DNA of 64,000 bases from Clostridiales bacterium Firm_13 (GTDB taxonomy: Bacteria; Bacillota; Clostridia; Saccharofermentanales; Saccharofermentanaceae), in contig LVAS01000004.1 of assembly GCA_001603035.1 (NCBI GenBank), positions 1-64,000 on the forward strand. Direction: 5' to 3'. Of the stretch, positions 8,677 through 17,166 are shown one piece after another. Numbering within the stretch: the stretch's first letter is position 1; each line of letters starts with the position of its first letter. The notes below the pieces were generated by a model, which saw only the letters and a list, made by a program, of their open reading frames with translations, did not search any database and was not told the DNA's origin. The translations under genes and the position numbers were made by a program.

Positions 8677-9968
8677 CGCTTGTCCATGATTGCGAAATAC
8701 TCTTCTTTCGTAAGAACAGGCCGGAATGCATCTCTTAGCGCCGATAATTCGCTCGCAGCATTCTTAACAAGGTTGTAAGCGGTGAGCGCCATGATTTTAG
8801 CGGGAAGAATATACGCCTTATGCGGATCCGGAATCGCAAAGTCCTTCTGATGGAGCCCGCCGGTAAACCCACCCGTCGTGAAATTCACGATCGGATAAAG
8901 ATGCGACAGGTCGCCGACGTCGGTCGAAAGAGAGTTGTGTATCCGCAAATCGACCGGACGGATATCCGCGTCCGGCAACATCGATGTTACATCGAGAAGG
9001 GCTTTACAGGGGGCGGAGGGAAGAACGGGGAAGCAGCCCATCGAACTCTCGATTTGTATCTCTGCGCCCGTTGCGACCGCACCCGCCAGAAACGCGCGAT
9101 CTGTTTTTGCGGCGGCATCTTCTATGGCGGACAAAGTACCGGCTCGCACCATCATTTCAAGAACAGCGCGATCCGGAACAACATTTACCGCCTGCCCAGC
9201 CTCGCGGATAACCGGATGCACCCGGACATGGTCCTCTTCGCGAAATGTTTCTCTCGCGTACGCGAGGGCGTTGAGTCCGATCGCCGCGGCGTTTAGCGCG
9301 TTTATTCCGTCCCAGGGAGCTCCGCCGGCATGCGCCGCTTTCCCGATATATGTCACGGTCTTTGACTGGAACCCGTTTGTGGAATTGGACCCGATAAGGG
9401 CGTCCGCATCGCACGGATAATAGTGGACATGGTGCGTCACAAATGCCGCGATATCGTCAAAGTAACCTTGATAAAGGAATTCACTTTTGCCGCTCTTGCC
9501 GTATTTCACCTTCCCGGCGAGAGAAAGCGCCGCCGCCTCGCCGCGATATTCTTCGGCGGGGACCGCAAGAAGGCGAATTCTGGCTCCGAGTTGCGAAGCG
9601 ATTTCGGGATTGGAGAGAGCAAAAGCGCTGCCGATCAGAGCGGCGAGCTGCACATTGTGTCCGCAGGCGTGCGAGGCATAGGTTTGCGGGGAGGCGTAGG
9701 GATGTTCGGGACAAACAATCCCGTCCAGCTCTCCGATCAACGCCAGAGCCGGCCCTTTCGCCTCGCCGATCGTCCCGCGAACTCCGGTGATCGCGATATG
9801 CTCCTCCGTTTGAATTCCGAGTTCCCGAAAAATCTCGGCAACCTTTCCGGCTGTTCGCACTTCGTGATAACCGGGCTCCGCAGCCCGAAAAATATCGTCC
9901 GCGAAGGAAATGATTCGATCGGCGTTTGCGTCGATGCGTGAGAGAATACGTTCCGCTGTCTTATCCAC
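8673..9968 (-). CDS. M20 family amidohydrolase (AbgB-like)
   Basis: A 431-aa zinc-dependent amidohydrolase of the M20D/AbgB group, which cleaves N-acyl or aminobenzoyl-glutamate type amides. The metal-site motifs are ASHACGHNV and AVPAEEYRGE, with the family's late DVGDLSHLYP and TGGFTGGLHQ segments. The track start at 10088 runs into the terminator of the upstream gene. GTG 9968 (MDKTAERILSR) has AAAAAAGGATG upstream and fits the domain boundary. It lies downstream of the amino-acid-binding lipoprotein on the same strand, so its substrate may be what that transporter imports. No signal peptide is seen, hence it should be cytoplasmic. Confidence 0.87.
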   Translation of the reverse strand: MDKTAERILSRIDANADRIISFADDIFRAAEPGYHEVRTAGKVAEIFRELGIQTEEHIAITGVRGTIGEAKGPALALIGELDGIVCPEHPYASPQTYASHACGHNVQLAALIGSAFALSNPEIASQLGARIRLLAVPAEEYRGEAAALSLAGKVKYGKSGKSEFLYQGYFDDIAAFVTHHVHYYPCDADALIGSNSTNGFQSKTVTYIGKAAHAGGAPWDGINALNAAAIGLNALAYARETFREEDHVRVHPVIREAGQAVNVVPDRAVLEMMVRAGTLSAIEDAAAKTDRAFLAGAVATGAEIQIESSMGCFPVLPSAPCKALLDVTSMLPDADIRPVDLRIHNSLSTDVGDLSHLYPIVNFTTGGFTGGLHQKDFAIPDPHKAYILPAKIMALTAYNLVKNAASELSALRDAFRPVLTKEEYFAIMDKR

Positions 9969-9999
9969 AGATCCAACATCCTTTTTTCTACATAATAAC

Positions 10000-10032
10000 A
10001 CGCCGCCGCTCCCGATGAAGGAACGGCGGCGT
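10000..10032 (-). terminator. terminator after the solute-binding protein gene
   Basis: A perfect 9-bp stem (ACGCCGCCG / CGGCGGCGT) follows the solute-binding protein gene on the minus strand, with only a weak TGTTATTATG tail. It may reduce rather than abolish read-through into the amidohydrolase gene. Confidence 0.65.
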
Positions 10033-10059
10033 AATTTGCTATTCGTTTGACCCGTGCGC

Positions 10060-10947
10060 TTACGAAGGCTGGTTCGCGATGGCGTCATCCATCATCTTGT
10101 CCCGATCGGCCTGTGTAATGCCGCTCAGAACGCCGTTGATTTCACCTTGAAGAGCCGTGTTGTCGAGAGCCATACAGGCGCAAACATGTGTGCGCTCTTC
10201 TTCAAACTGGAATCCCTTGCCCTTTTCAAACTGAATGATCTTGAGATCCGGGTTGGTGGCGACCGCGGCGAGCGCCGTCGGATAATCACAGTCCAGAAGA
10301 TCCACTTTGCCGGAATTGAGAGCGACGATCATCGAAGGTACATCGGCGAGAGCGGGCTGGATGTCGGCGTTCGGGATCTGGGACAAGAATTCATACCAGG
10401 AAGTGCTCTGCTGCGAGGTGCACTTGACGCCGTCAAAATCGGCAAGGCTCGTGGCATTGGCATATTTGCCGTCGCCCTTTACGAGTGCCACGTAATCGGC
10501 GACATAGTACGGATCCGAGAAGAGAAGCGTCTGCTTGCGCTCTTCGCTTACTGTCATGCCGCAGATGCCGACATCCGCCTTACCGGACGTGATTGCGGTC
10601 GGGATGGATGTCCACTCCGTCTTGTAGATCTCGAGCTTGTAGCCGAGATCGGAAGCAATCTTTACCGCCATCTGTACATCATAGCCGTTGCAATACGCGC
10701 CTTCGCTGTTTGCGATCGGCACGGCGCCGTTTGAATCGTCCGTCTGCGTCCAGTTGAAGGGAGCATAGGCACACTCCATAACGACGCGAAGAACCTTTTC
10801 ACTCGCTGCCGCGGTGGTATCGGCAGCTCCGGCGGCGGAAGTTGTACCGGACGTAGAAGAACTACATCCGGTCGCAGCCATAAGGGATACGACCGTGGCA
10901 GAGAGTAGAAGCATGGACAGGATCTTTTTTACTCTTTTCATTCTCAC
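10060..10947 (-). CDS. amino-acid ABC transporter substrate-binding lipoprotein
   Basis: A 295-aa family 3 extracellular solute-binding protein for a polar amino acid or related compound. A lipoprotein signal peptide ends in the lipobox LMAATGC, with a Ser/Thr/Ala-rich linker after it. The mature part shows the family order YAPFNW, GYDVQMAVKIASDLGY, KADVGICGMTVSEERKQTLLFSDPYY. Start codons GTG 10947 and ATG 10941 both follow AGGAGGAG; the former has the better spacing. Its permease and ATPase are encoded divergently at 11381-12984. It has its own consensus promoter and a leader terminator. The ligand cannot be deduced. Confidence 0.9.
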   Translation of the reverse strand: MRMKRVKKILSMLLLSATVVSLMAATGCSSSTSGTTSAAGAADTTAAASEKVLRVVMECAYAPFNWTQTDDSNGAVPIANSEGAYCNGYDVQMAVKIASDLGYKLEIYKTEWTSIPTAITSGKADVGICGMTVSEERKQTLLFSDPYYVADYVALVKGDGKYANATSLADFDGVKCTSQQSTSWYEFLSQIPNADIQPALADVPSMIVALNSGKVDLLDCDYPTALAAVATNPDLKIIQFEKGKGFQFEEERTHVCACMALDNTALQGEINGVLSGITQADRDKMMDDAIANQPS

Positions 10948-10968
10948 ATTCTCCTCCTATTGTCTGAT

Positions 10969-11009
10969 AAAAAAACAGGATGCCAGCCTCGAAACGAAGT
11001 TAGCATCCT
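10969..11009 (-). terminator. intrinsic terminator in the solute-binding protein leader
   Basis: On the minus strand AGGATGC pairs with GCATCCT and is followed by G and seven T residues, only 22 bases before the solute-binding protein start. Its loop contains CTTCGTTT, complementary to AAACGAAG at 11048-11041 earlier in the same leader. This gives a ready antiterminator pairing, hence a probable attenuator. Confidence 0.75.
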
Positions 11010-11099
11010 TGTTAACACAGTTAGGTGAGAGGCCGCCGCGCTTCGTTTACCGATTTAGGCAACTCGTGCCGCGACATCTCGTTTATGAAGTTTGACTGC

Positions 11100-11128
11100 A
11101 TTCTACATGCAATTTTTTCGGGTGTCAA
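11100..11128 (-). promoter_or_regulatory. promoter of the solute-binding protein gene
   Basis: On the minus strand TTGACA (11128-11123), a 17-nt spacer and TAGAAT (11105-11100) form a near-consensus sigma-A promoter. It gives a leader of about 145 nt before the start codon. Confidence 0.8.
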
Positions 11129-11141
11129 GCCAAAAATCAGG

Positions 11142-11223
11142 CATTTGCAGGTGACGACGATAATTTTGTGCAATCCATCGCAAATACGGCTGCAAATGCA
11201 AGAAGGTCTGGCTACATTTGCAG
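11142..11223. repeat. three CATTTGCAG boxes in the divergent transporter promoter region
   Basis: CATTTGCAG occurs at 11142-11150 and 11215-11223, and its exact complement CTGCAAATG at 11190-11198, with a partial GCAAAT at 11180. The last two complete boxes form a 9-bp inverted repeat with a 16-nt loop. They may be operators for a shared regulator or alternative RNA pairings in the permease leader. Confidence 0.55.
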
Positions 11224-11308
11224 AATCGCCGGATTTCTTCTCGGTTTCCCTTGAAATGATTCCGTTTTCGTTGTAGGATGTGTTTGTTTTACATAGATCA
11301 CGCAACGG

Positions 11309-11343
11309 AGCGCGGCGGATTTTTATCTGCGGGCGCTTTTTTT
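11309..11343 (+). terminator. intrinsic terminator in the permease leader
   Basis: AGCGC/GCGCT and an inner GCGGAT/ATCTGC (one G-U pair) enclose a small loop and are followed by seven T residues. It stands 38 bases before the permease ATG, with no plus-strand gene upstream to terminate. Attenuation of the permease-ATPase operon is likely. Confidence 0.75.
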
Positions 11344-11380
11344 GTATCTATGAATTCTCACAACAATAGGAGGTACTTGC

Positions 11381-12247
11381 ATGATCGCCCTTCTACTTTC
11401 GTCACCGGGTTCGAAAGCCAATTTCTTCGTCTGGGTTGTGTACATCTTCCAACAGTATTGGCCGTTGTTTTTGGAAGGTTGCAAGACGACATTCTTTCTG
11501 GCGCTGACGGGTACGATTCTCGGTTGCGTTATCGGGCTTATGATCGGCGTCCTTCGCACTATCCCCAAGCCGAAGAAGGGGAACGGTTCCAATTTCTTCA
11601 CCCGGGCGGCTTACAAAATTCTTCAGTTCATTTTACTTACCTATATAGAAATCTTTCGCGGCACGCCCATGATTGTACAAGCGATGGTTGTCTATTATGG
11701 CATGTCCTACGTCGGGGTTGATCTTCCCGCCATGATGGCCGGTTTTCTCGTCGTATCCATCAATACCGGCGCCTATATGGCAGAGACGGTGAGAGGCGGT
11801 ATCGAATCGATTTCGATCGGACAAACGGAAGCCGCCAAAGCGCTCGGAATGACGCATTGGCAGACGATGGTCAGTGTCGTACTACCGCAGACATTTCGCA
11901 ATATCCTTCCGCAGATCGGGAATAACCTCATCATCAACATCAAGGACACTTCCGTACTGAATGTTATCGCCGTAACGGAGCTGTTCTTCAATACGAAGTC
12001 TGCGGCCGGTATTTACTATCGATATTTCGAGTCCTTCTTCATCGCAAGTATTCTCTACTTTATTATGACCTTTACTTGCGCGCAGATCCTTCGCTGGATT
12101 GAGAGGAAGATTGACGGCTCCGGTTTCTACAAGCTGGTTGACGCGCCGGTCGATCCCATGACGGATCCGAGCGGAACGCTTGCGACAAAGTCTTCGCCGA
12201 TCACCCGAAAAGTTTCCCTGAGAGGTATGCACGCATGGACGAAGTAA
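11381..12247 (+). CDS. amino-acid ABC transporter permease
   Basis: A 288-aa HisM/GlnP-type permease. The N-terminal helix region is followed by the EAA-loop segment seen as [20 protein letters not shown], the coupling motif that docks onto the ATPase. About five TM helices are visible. The start is ATG after AATAGGAGGT. It overlaps the ATPase gene by 13 bases. It forms a polar amino-acid importer with the ATPase and with the divergently encoded lipoprotein. The roughly 30-residue hydrophilic C-terminal tail is a bit longer than usual. Confidence 0.93.
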   Translation: MIALLLSSPGSKANFFVWVVYIFQQYWPLFLEGCKTTFFLALTGTILGCVIGLMIGVLRTIPKPKKGNGSNFFTRAAYKILQFILLTYIEIFRGTPMIVQAMVVYYGMSYVGVDLPAMMAGFLVVSINTGAYMAETVRGGIESISIGQTEAAKALGMTHWQTMVSVVLPQTFRNILPQIGNNLIINIKDTSVLNVIAVTELFFNTKSAAGIYYRYFESFFIASILYFIMTFTCAQILRWIERKIDGSGFYKLVDAPVDPMTDPSGTLATKSSPITRKVSLRGMHAWTK

Positions 12248-12984
12248 AAGATGTAATTCTTAGAGCCGAACATATAAGCAAAACATTCGGCACCAATAAA
12301 GTGCTCCACGATATCGATTTTGAGACAAAAACCGGAGAGGTTATCTGTATCATCGGCGCATCCGGATCGGGTAAATCCACGCTCCTTCGTTGCATCAATT
12401 ATCTGGAGACGCCGACATCCGGATCGATCATGTTCCACGGGGAGGCGGTGTCGTCTCACGGTCGCGGAGTTACGCGTTACCGTTCGCAGGTCGGCATGGT
12501 TTTCCAGTCGTTTAATCTGTTTGCGAACAAGACTGTCCTTCAAAATTGCATGACGGGCACAAGGAAAGTTCTCAAGAAGAGTAAAGAAGAAGCGGAAGAA
12601 TTGGCGATGCGATATCTGACCAAAGTCGGGATGGCGCCCTATATCAAAGCCAAGCCCTCGCAGTTGTCCGGCGGGCAACAGCAGCGCGTCGCGATTGCTC
12701 GCGCGCTTGCGATGGAGCCGGAAATTCTCCTGTTTGACGAGCCGACGAGCGCACTTGATCCTCAGATGGTCGGCGAAGTTCTTCAGGTTATGCGCGACCT
12801 CGCCAAGGAAGGCCTTACCATGATTATTGTTACCCACGAGATGGCATTTGCCCGTGATGTGGCATCGCGTGTCATTTTTATGGATAAGGGTGTCATTGAA
12901 GAAGAGGGCCCGCCGAAGCAGATTTTTGAGAATCCGAAGAGTCCCCGTACCAAAGAATTCCTTTCCCGTTTCATCCAGGGATAA
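12235..12984 (+). CDS. amino-acid ABC transporter ATP-binding protein
   Basis: A 249-aa GlnQ/HisP-type ATPase. Walker A is GASGSGKS, the Q-loop lies in VFQSFNLF, the signature is LSGGQQQR, Walker B is ILLFDEP and the H-loop is IIVTHEM. The start codon lies inside the permease gene, so the two are translationally coupled. It supplies energy for the importer whose binding lipoprotein is encoded divergently. Confidence 0.96.
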   Translation: MDEVKDVILRAEHISKTFGTNKVLHDIDFETKTGEVICIIGASGSGKSTLLRCINYLETPTSGSIMFHGEAVSSHGRGVTRYRSQVGMVFQSFNLFANKTVLQNCMTGTRKVLKKSKEEAEELAMRYLTKVGMAPYIKAKPSQLSGGQQQRVAIARALAMEPEILLFDEPTSALDPQMVGEVLQVMRDLAKEGLTMIIVTHEMAFARDVASRVIFMDKGVIEEEGPPKQIFENPKSPRTKEFLSRFIQG

Positions 12985-13049
12985 TTGACGTAAGCCCACT
13001 ATCGCGCGAGCGACTCCTTATCGTTCGTTTTGCTTCCTCAACAGCCGTT

Positions 13050-13095
13050 GGGCCGGAGAAATCGGTTTTGTCTTCAGCGCCGATCTCTCCGGTCC
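13050..13095 (+). other. long imperfect hairpin after the importer operon
   Basis: GGGCCGGAGA-A-ATCGG pairs with CCGAT-C-TCTCCGGTCC, about 15 bp with one mismatch and one G-U pair. No T-run follows directly. It may stabilise the importer mRNA or be part of the leader of the next gene. Confidence 0.5.
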
Positions 13096-13112
13096 GAGAA
13101 AACGGTTGCATT

Positions 13113-13136
13113 CCTGCCCTTGGCGGGATATTTTTA
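13113..13136 (+). terminator. terminator between importer and decarboxylase
   Basis: CCTGCC/GGCGGG with a 3-nt loop, followed by ATATTTTTATAT. It is a modest intrinsic terminator 40 bases before the decarboxylase start. It may close the importer transcript. Confidence 0.5.
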
Positions 13137-13176
13137 TATCTGGCTCCGGACTTGAAATTCTAAAGGACGGTGAAAT

Positions 13177-14586
13177 ATGAATCCGATTACCATTTCCAAC
13201 CTTTCTGTCGAACAGGATTCTCTCTCGATGGACGGTGTGAATCTCGTGAAGCTTGCCGAGGAATACGGCACGCCGCTTTATGTTTTTTCAGAGAAGAGAC
13301 TTCGACAGAATGTGCGGGAAATCCTCGACACATTCCGCCGCTTTCATCCCAAGACAAATCTTCACTACGCCTCAAAGGCGGAGACCACTTTGGGTGTGCT
13401 TCAAGTGATACACGACGAGGGAAGCATGCTTGAGGTCAATTCCGGAGGCGAGCTTTTTAAGGGGATCCAGTCGGGATTCCCCGGAGAAGAGATTGTTTTT
13501 AACGGTGTAGGGAAGACAAAAGAAGAGCTTGAGTTTGCGATTCGCCGCAATATTAAGGCAATTATTGTCGACTCCCCTTTCGAATTGGACCGTTTGATCC
13601 GGGTTGCGAAGCGCATCGGAAAGCCCGCGAACGTCATGCTTCGCATTGTTCCCGAGGTTTCGACGAATGTTGTGAAAGGCGATGAAACGGGGACGCATGA
13701 GACGAAGTTCGGCATATCAACGGATGAGTTGGACGGATGTGTTCAAGCGGTTCTCCATGAGAAGGAGACGCTTCGTCTGGTAGGACTTCACTTCCATATC
13801 GGAACACAGACGTATAACCTTGCGTCGTTTGTCGCGGCGTTTCGTGTTCTCCTAGAGACGGCCATTCGAATCTATAAGAAGACCGGTTATCGGCCGGCGA
13901 TTCTCGATATTGGCGGAGGACTGCCGGTTCCTCACTATATCGACCCTGCCGCAAGACAGTATATGCCCGAAAACATCTACCAAATGCTCCGCGGAGCTCT
14001 TTCCGTTGAGCAAATCGCGCATGCCGTCACCGACGAAATGAAGCCGCAGGCGGTTCGTGAATGGGCGGGAGATCTATATGCGAACTTTTTCGAAGATTGT
14101 GAATTGATTCTCGAATCCGGCCGAAAGGTGGTCGCCGATGCGGCCGTGGTTCTTTCGAAAGTCTTAAGTGAAAAGCGCCGCGCATCTCTCGACGAGGATT
14201 GGCTCGTGATTGACGCGGGCCTTCATACGATGCTCGAAGTGAAGACGTATCACTGGTATTTTCCGATCGTCTGCGCGAACAAGATTTCGAAGTCGCATGT
14301 CCGGCCGTTTAAAATCGCCGGACCACTCTGTGAATCCGGCGATGTATGGTTCGACTGTGATCACCACCGCGATCTGCCGGATTTCCGGATGCTTCCCGAC
14401 TCGACGACCGCAGGCGACTGGATTGCGATTCTTGTCGCGGGCGCCTACGGAACTCCGCTGATGACACGATATAACGGCAGACCGATGGCCGGTGCGCTGA
14501 TGATCCGAAATGACGGCTCTGTCGTCATGATCCGGGAGCCGGAGACTTTCGAGACTTTGCTGGCGGGCGAGAAGAGTTTATTCTGA
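13177..14586 (+). CDS. PLP-dependent decarboxylase, diaminopimelate/ornithine type
   Basis: A 469-aa fold-III (alanine racemase-like) decarboxylase. The PLP lysine is in HYASKAET (K67). GLHFHIGTQ, DIGGGLPVPH and ILESGRKVV follow in the order expected for diaminopimelate decarboxylase. The C-terminal substrate/PLP motif reads PLCESGDVWF, where classical LysA has CESSD. It is about 40 residues longer than typical LysA, with an insertion around MPENIYQMLRGALSVEQ. The context is catabolic rather than lysine biosynthesis, with no dap genes here, so the substrate may be another basic amino acid. It converges on and overlaps the M20 gene by 9 bases. Confidence 0.85.
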   Translation: MNPITISNLSVEQDSLSMDGVNLVKLAEEYGTPLYVFSEKRLRQNVREILDTFRRFHPKTNLHYASKAETTLGVLQVIHDEGSMLEVNSGGELFKGIQSGFPGEEIVFNGVGKTKEELEFAIRRNIKAIIVDSPFELDRLIRVAKRIGKPANVMLRIVPEVSTNVVKGDETGTHETKFGISTDELDGCVQAVLHEKETLRLVGLHFHIGTQTYNLASFVAAFRVLLETAIRIYKKTGYRPAILDIGGGLPVPHYIDPAARQYMPENIYQMLRGALSVEQIAHAVTDEMKPQAVREWAGDLYANFFEDCELILESGRKVVADAAVVLSKVLSEKRRASLDEDWLVIDAGLHTMLEVKTYHWYFPIVCANKISKSHVRPFKIAGPLCESGDVWFDCDHHRDLPDFRMLPDSTTAGDWIAILVAGAYGTPLMTRYNGRPMAGALMIRNDGSVVMIREPETFETLLAGEKSLF

Positions 14587-15783
14587 GACACCGACATAAT
14601 TCATCGCAATATCCGCGTAGACAGCCGCCGCTTGAATCAACTCGTCGAGGCTTACACACTCGCGCTCACTGTGAGCGCAACCGATATCGCCCGGGCCGAA
14701 TATCAGCGTCGGAGTGAATCCGAAATTCGAGAGAAGAGACGCATCCGTCCATCCCGGAAACGACTCTGTGGGAGGCGTTGTGCCGGTATAGCGAAGGATT
14801 GCCTTCTCCGCGCTTCGGACGATCGGGTGATTGGGATCAATCCGGCAAGGTCCGTGCTCCAGGATGTTCATATTGACCATATCTCTTTTGAGTTCCGCCG
14901 AAAATGACGGGTTCTCGGCGCGAAGTTCATCGATCAGGTCTTGAATTTCTGCGTAAATACTCTCGACGCTCTCCCCCGAAATCCATCGACGATCCAACTT
15001 AATAAGACAACTCTCCGCGACGGTGCTCGGCTGATTCCCGCCGCGAATAACGCCGAAGTTCAGGACGGGATGTCCGAGAATCGGATCTTCTCGATTCCGA
15101 AAATCCGGAATAAGGCGAGTCTCGATGCGCTCGATTAACTTCGCGGCTCCGAGTATGGCGTTTGCGCCTTGATCCGCCGCCGAACCGTGTGCCGCTTTGC
15201 CGTGAATCCATATATCCATCCATTCGAGACCCCGGTTCCCGACGCAAAGATGCATGCGCGACGGTTCGCCCAGAACCGCCGCTTCGGATCTCGGACCGTC
15301 TTCGATCAGCGCCTCCGTTCCGATGCTTTTAAATTCTTCGTCCGCGACAAATGCAAAACGTACGGTGATTTTGGGCTTGCGACCGGAACGGGTAATCGCG
15401 GTCGCGGCTCCGATCATCGATGCGATCGGTCCTTTCATATCGCAGGCGCCGCGTCCGTAGAGATATCCGTCGGCAATTTTCGGCGTGAAGAGGCCGGGAT
15501 GACCGTAGTCCTCGACTGTATCCATATGCCCGGTAAAAAGAATACTTGAAGCGGTGTCTTCTCCTTCGATTTCCGCGTAGACGTTGTAGCGATGCTCCTC
15601 GATACGTTTGAGTCGGCTGCGTATACCATGCGCGATAAAATACGCATGAATATACGCAGCGACCCCCTCCTCGCAGACGAGGTTTCCCGGATGACTTTCG
15701 ATGGAAATCAACTCGGACGCGAGCTGAATTACTTCATTCCTGTCGACTAATTTTTGCCAATTCAAACTATCGCCCACTGCCAT
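14578..15783 (-). CDS. M20 family deacylase (ArgE/DapE type)
   Basis: A 401-aa zinc peptidase/deacylase. Motifs are FTGHMDTVE (first metal His and Asp), GRGACDMKG, the catalytic pair FVADEEFKSIG, and a late GCAHSERECV. The family removes acyl groups from N-acetyl-ornithine, N-succinyl-diaminopimelate and similar N-acyl amino acids. It is the last gene of the minus-strand operon nitrilase - keto acid cleavage enzyme - aminotransferase - M20 and starts 29 bases after the aminotransferase stop. It may supply a free amino acid to the aminotransferase. The exact substrate is unknown. Confidence 0.87.
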   Translation of the reverse strand: MAVGDSLNWQKLVDRNEVIQLASELISIESHPGNLVCEEGVAAYIHAYFIAHGIRSRLKRIEEHRYNVYAEIEGEDTASSILFTGHMDTVEDYGHPGLFTPKIADGYLYGRGACDMKGPIASMIGAATAITRSGRKPKITVRFAFVADEEFKSIGTEALIEDGPRSEAAVLGEPSRMHLCVGNRGLEWMDIWIHGKAAHGSAADQGANAILGAAKLIERIETRLIPDFRNREDPILGHPVLNFGVIRGGNQPSTVAESCLIKLDRRWISGESVESIYAEIQDLIDELRAENPSFSAELKRDMVNMNILEHGPCRIDPNHPIVRSAEKAILRYTGTTPPTESFPGWTDASLLSNFGFTPTLIFGPGDIGCAHSERECVSLDELIQAAAVYADIAMNYVGVSE

Positions 15784-15812
15784 GCTCTCCCAAACTTCCG
15801 AAATTCTTCGGA

Positions 15813-17147
15813 TTACAGTTTGATTTCCAACTCAAGCTCACTTAATACCGTATCCATCGTGTCGACAATCCGGTCAACCTCTTCGCCCCGCACTTCAAAA
15901 TTCGGACCGACCATAATGCCGTCCCCGCTGACACCGCGATTAAATCGCGCCGTTCCCAGGGTGAGCATACGGTGCTTGCGGCAACCTTCCTCGACGCGCT
16001 GCCCGAAGGACAGATGCGGGGAGAACGGTTCCTTTGTTTTCCGGTCCGCGACAAATTCAATCCCTACCATAAGCCCAAGTCCGCGCACATCGCCGATGCA
16101 CGCATGCTTATCTTTTAACGCCAAGAGTCTTTCTTTGAGATAATCGCCCTGCTTTTTGACATTCGCGAGAAGATCTTCTTCTTCGATCACGGAGAGTGTC
16201 TTATCAATGATCGCGCAGGCTATCGGGTTCCCCGACCATGTGAAACCGGGGCTGAAAATCCCCTTTTCGATAATCGGCGCCGCGACTTCTTCCGTGCAGG
16301 CGGCGACGCCGACGGGAAAATAACCGCCGCTGATTGACTTGGCATAAGCCGCGATGTCCGCGCGCACGCCAAAATGATCTAAGGCGTTCCATGTGCCGGT
16401 ACGACCCGAACCGCACATGACCTCGTCGGCGATCATTAATACGTCATATCGCGTACAGATCTCGCGGATCGCTTTATAGTATTTAGCCGGCGCGACGGCA
16501 GCGCCGAGACTCGTACCGGATACGGGCTCAAAGATGAACGCCGCGATCGTCTCTTGTCCGCGGAGCTGGATTTCGCTTTCTAGCGCATGTGCGCATTCGC
16601 AATGACAGGTAGCGGGATCTTTCCCGAACCAACACCGATAACAATAGGGAGGAGCAATTTTGTAGTCGTTGTAGATTTCCGCATTGTATTCCTTGCGCCG
16701 CGCGGGATTCCCTCCGTAAGCGATCGCATTTCCGGTGTATCCGTGGTAACTCATCCAGCGTCCGATAATATGTCGCTTGGCAAATTTGCCCTGCTTGACG
16801 AAATGCAAGCGAGCGATTTTGCCGGCGATCTCGACCGCCTCCGAGCCGCCCGAAACAGGGAAGAAGCGATCCATGCCGAGGCAGCGATGCATATGTTCCG
16901 CCGCTCTTTCCCCGACATCGGCGGTGGCGATATCGCGGTGAATATAAGCCATTTTGAGCGCCTGATCATACAGCGTCTGCGCCATATCCGCACGCCCGTG
17001 CCCTAGGCTTACACTGATCGCGCCGCTTGATCCGTCCAGATATTCGTTGCCGTCTTTGTCGTAAAGAAAGACGCCCTTTCCGGACTCGAGTTTGGGATAA
17101 TCCCAATGAAAATCGTAGTACAATATGTTCTTATGAAAATCCGCCAT
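15813..17147 (-). CDS. class III PLP aminotransferase
   Basis: A 444-aa omega-type aminotransferase. It shows the expected GGSEAVEIAGKIAR, the YHGYTGN cofactor region, FEPVSGTSLGA, the Asp motif LMIADEVMCGSGRTG and the PLP lysine in AYAKSISGGYFP. Late FTWSGNPIACA fits the family. The start is ATG 17147 (MADFHKN) with CAGGAG upstream; the track's longer start overlaps the preceding gene. A CYRCWFGKDPATCHCEC insertion contains four cysteines and may bind a metal. The operon context suggests conversion of a beta- or omega-amino acid to a keto acid for the cleavage enzyme encoded upstream. Confidence 0.92.
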   Translation of the reverse strand: MADFHKNILYYDFHWDYPKLESGKGVFLYDKDGNEYLDGSSGAISVSLGHGRADMAQTLYDQALKMAYIHRDIATADVGERAAEHMHRCLGMDRFFPVSGGSEAVEIAGKIARLHFVKQGKFAKRHIIGRWMSYHGYTGNAIAYGGNPARRKEYNAEIYNDYKIAPPYCYRCWFGKDPATCHCECAHALESEIQLRGQETIAAFIFEPVSGTSLGAAVAPAKYYKAIREICTRYDVLMIADEVMCGSGRTGTWNALDHFGVRADIAAYAKSISGGYFPVGVAACTEEVAAPIIEKGIFSPGFTWSGNPIACAIIDKTLSVIEEEDLLANVKKQGDYLKERLLALKDKHACIGDVRGLGLMVGIEFVADRKTKEPFSPHLSFGQRVEEGCRKHRMLTLGTARFNRGVSGDGIMVGPNFEVRGEEVDRIVDTMDTVLSELELEIKL

Positions 17148-17166
17148 CTCTGTCACTCCTGTCTTT

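Noticed and set aside
11025-11276. 83-aa ORF in the divergent importer control region
   Set aside because: It overlaps the minus-strand promoter and leader structures, lacks a ribosome site and is not protein-like.
10948-11380. Possible T-box, SAM, lysine or glycine riboswitch in the importer leaders
   Set aside because: No T-box sequence (AGGGTGGNACCGCG), no GCTGAGA/CCC or other known core was found; only attenuator-like stems remain.
12127-12999. 290-aa minus-strand ORF
   Set aside because: Shadow of the importer ATPase and permease end, which carry all ABC motifs on the other strand.
12985-13176. Lysine riboswitch before the decarboxylase
   Set aside because: The hairpins here do not show the conserved lysine-box segments.
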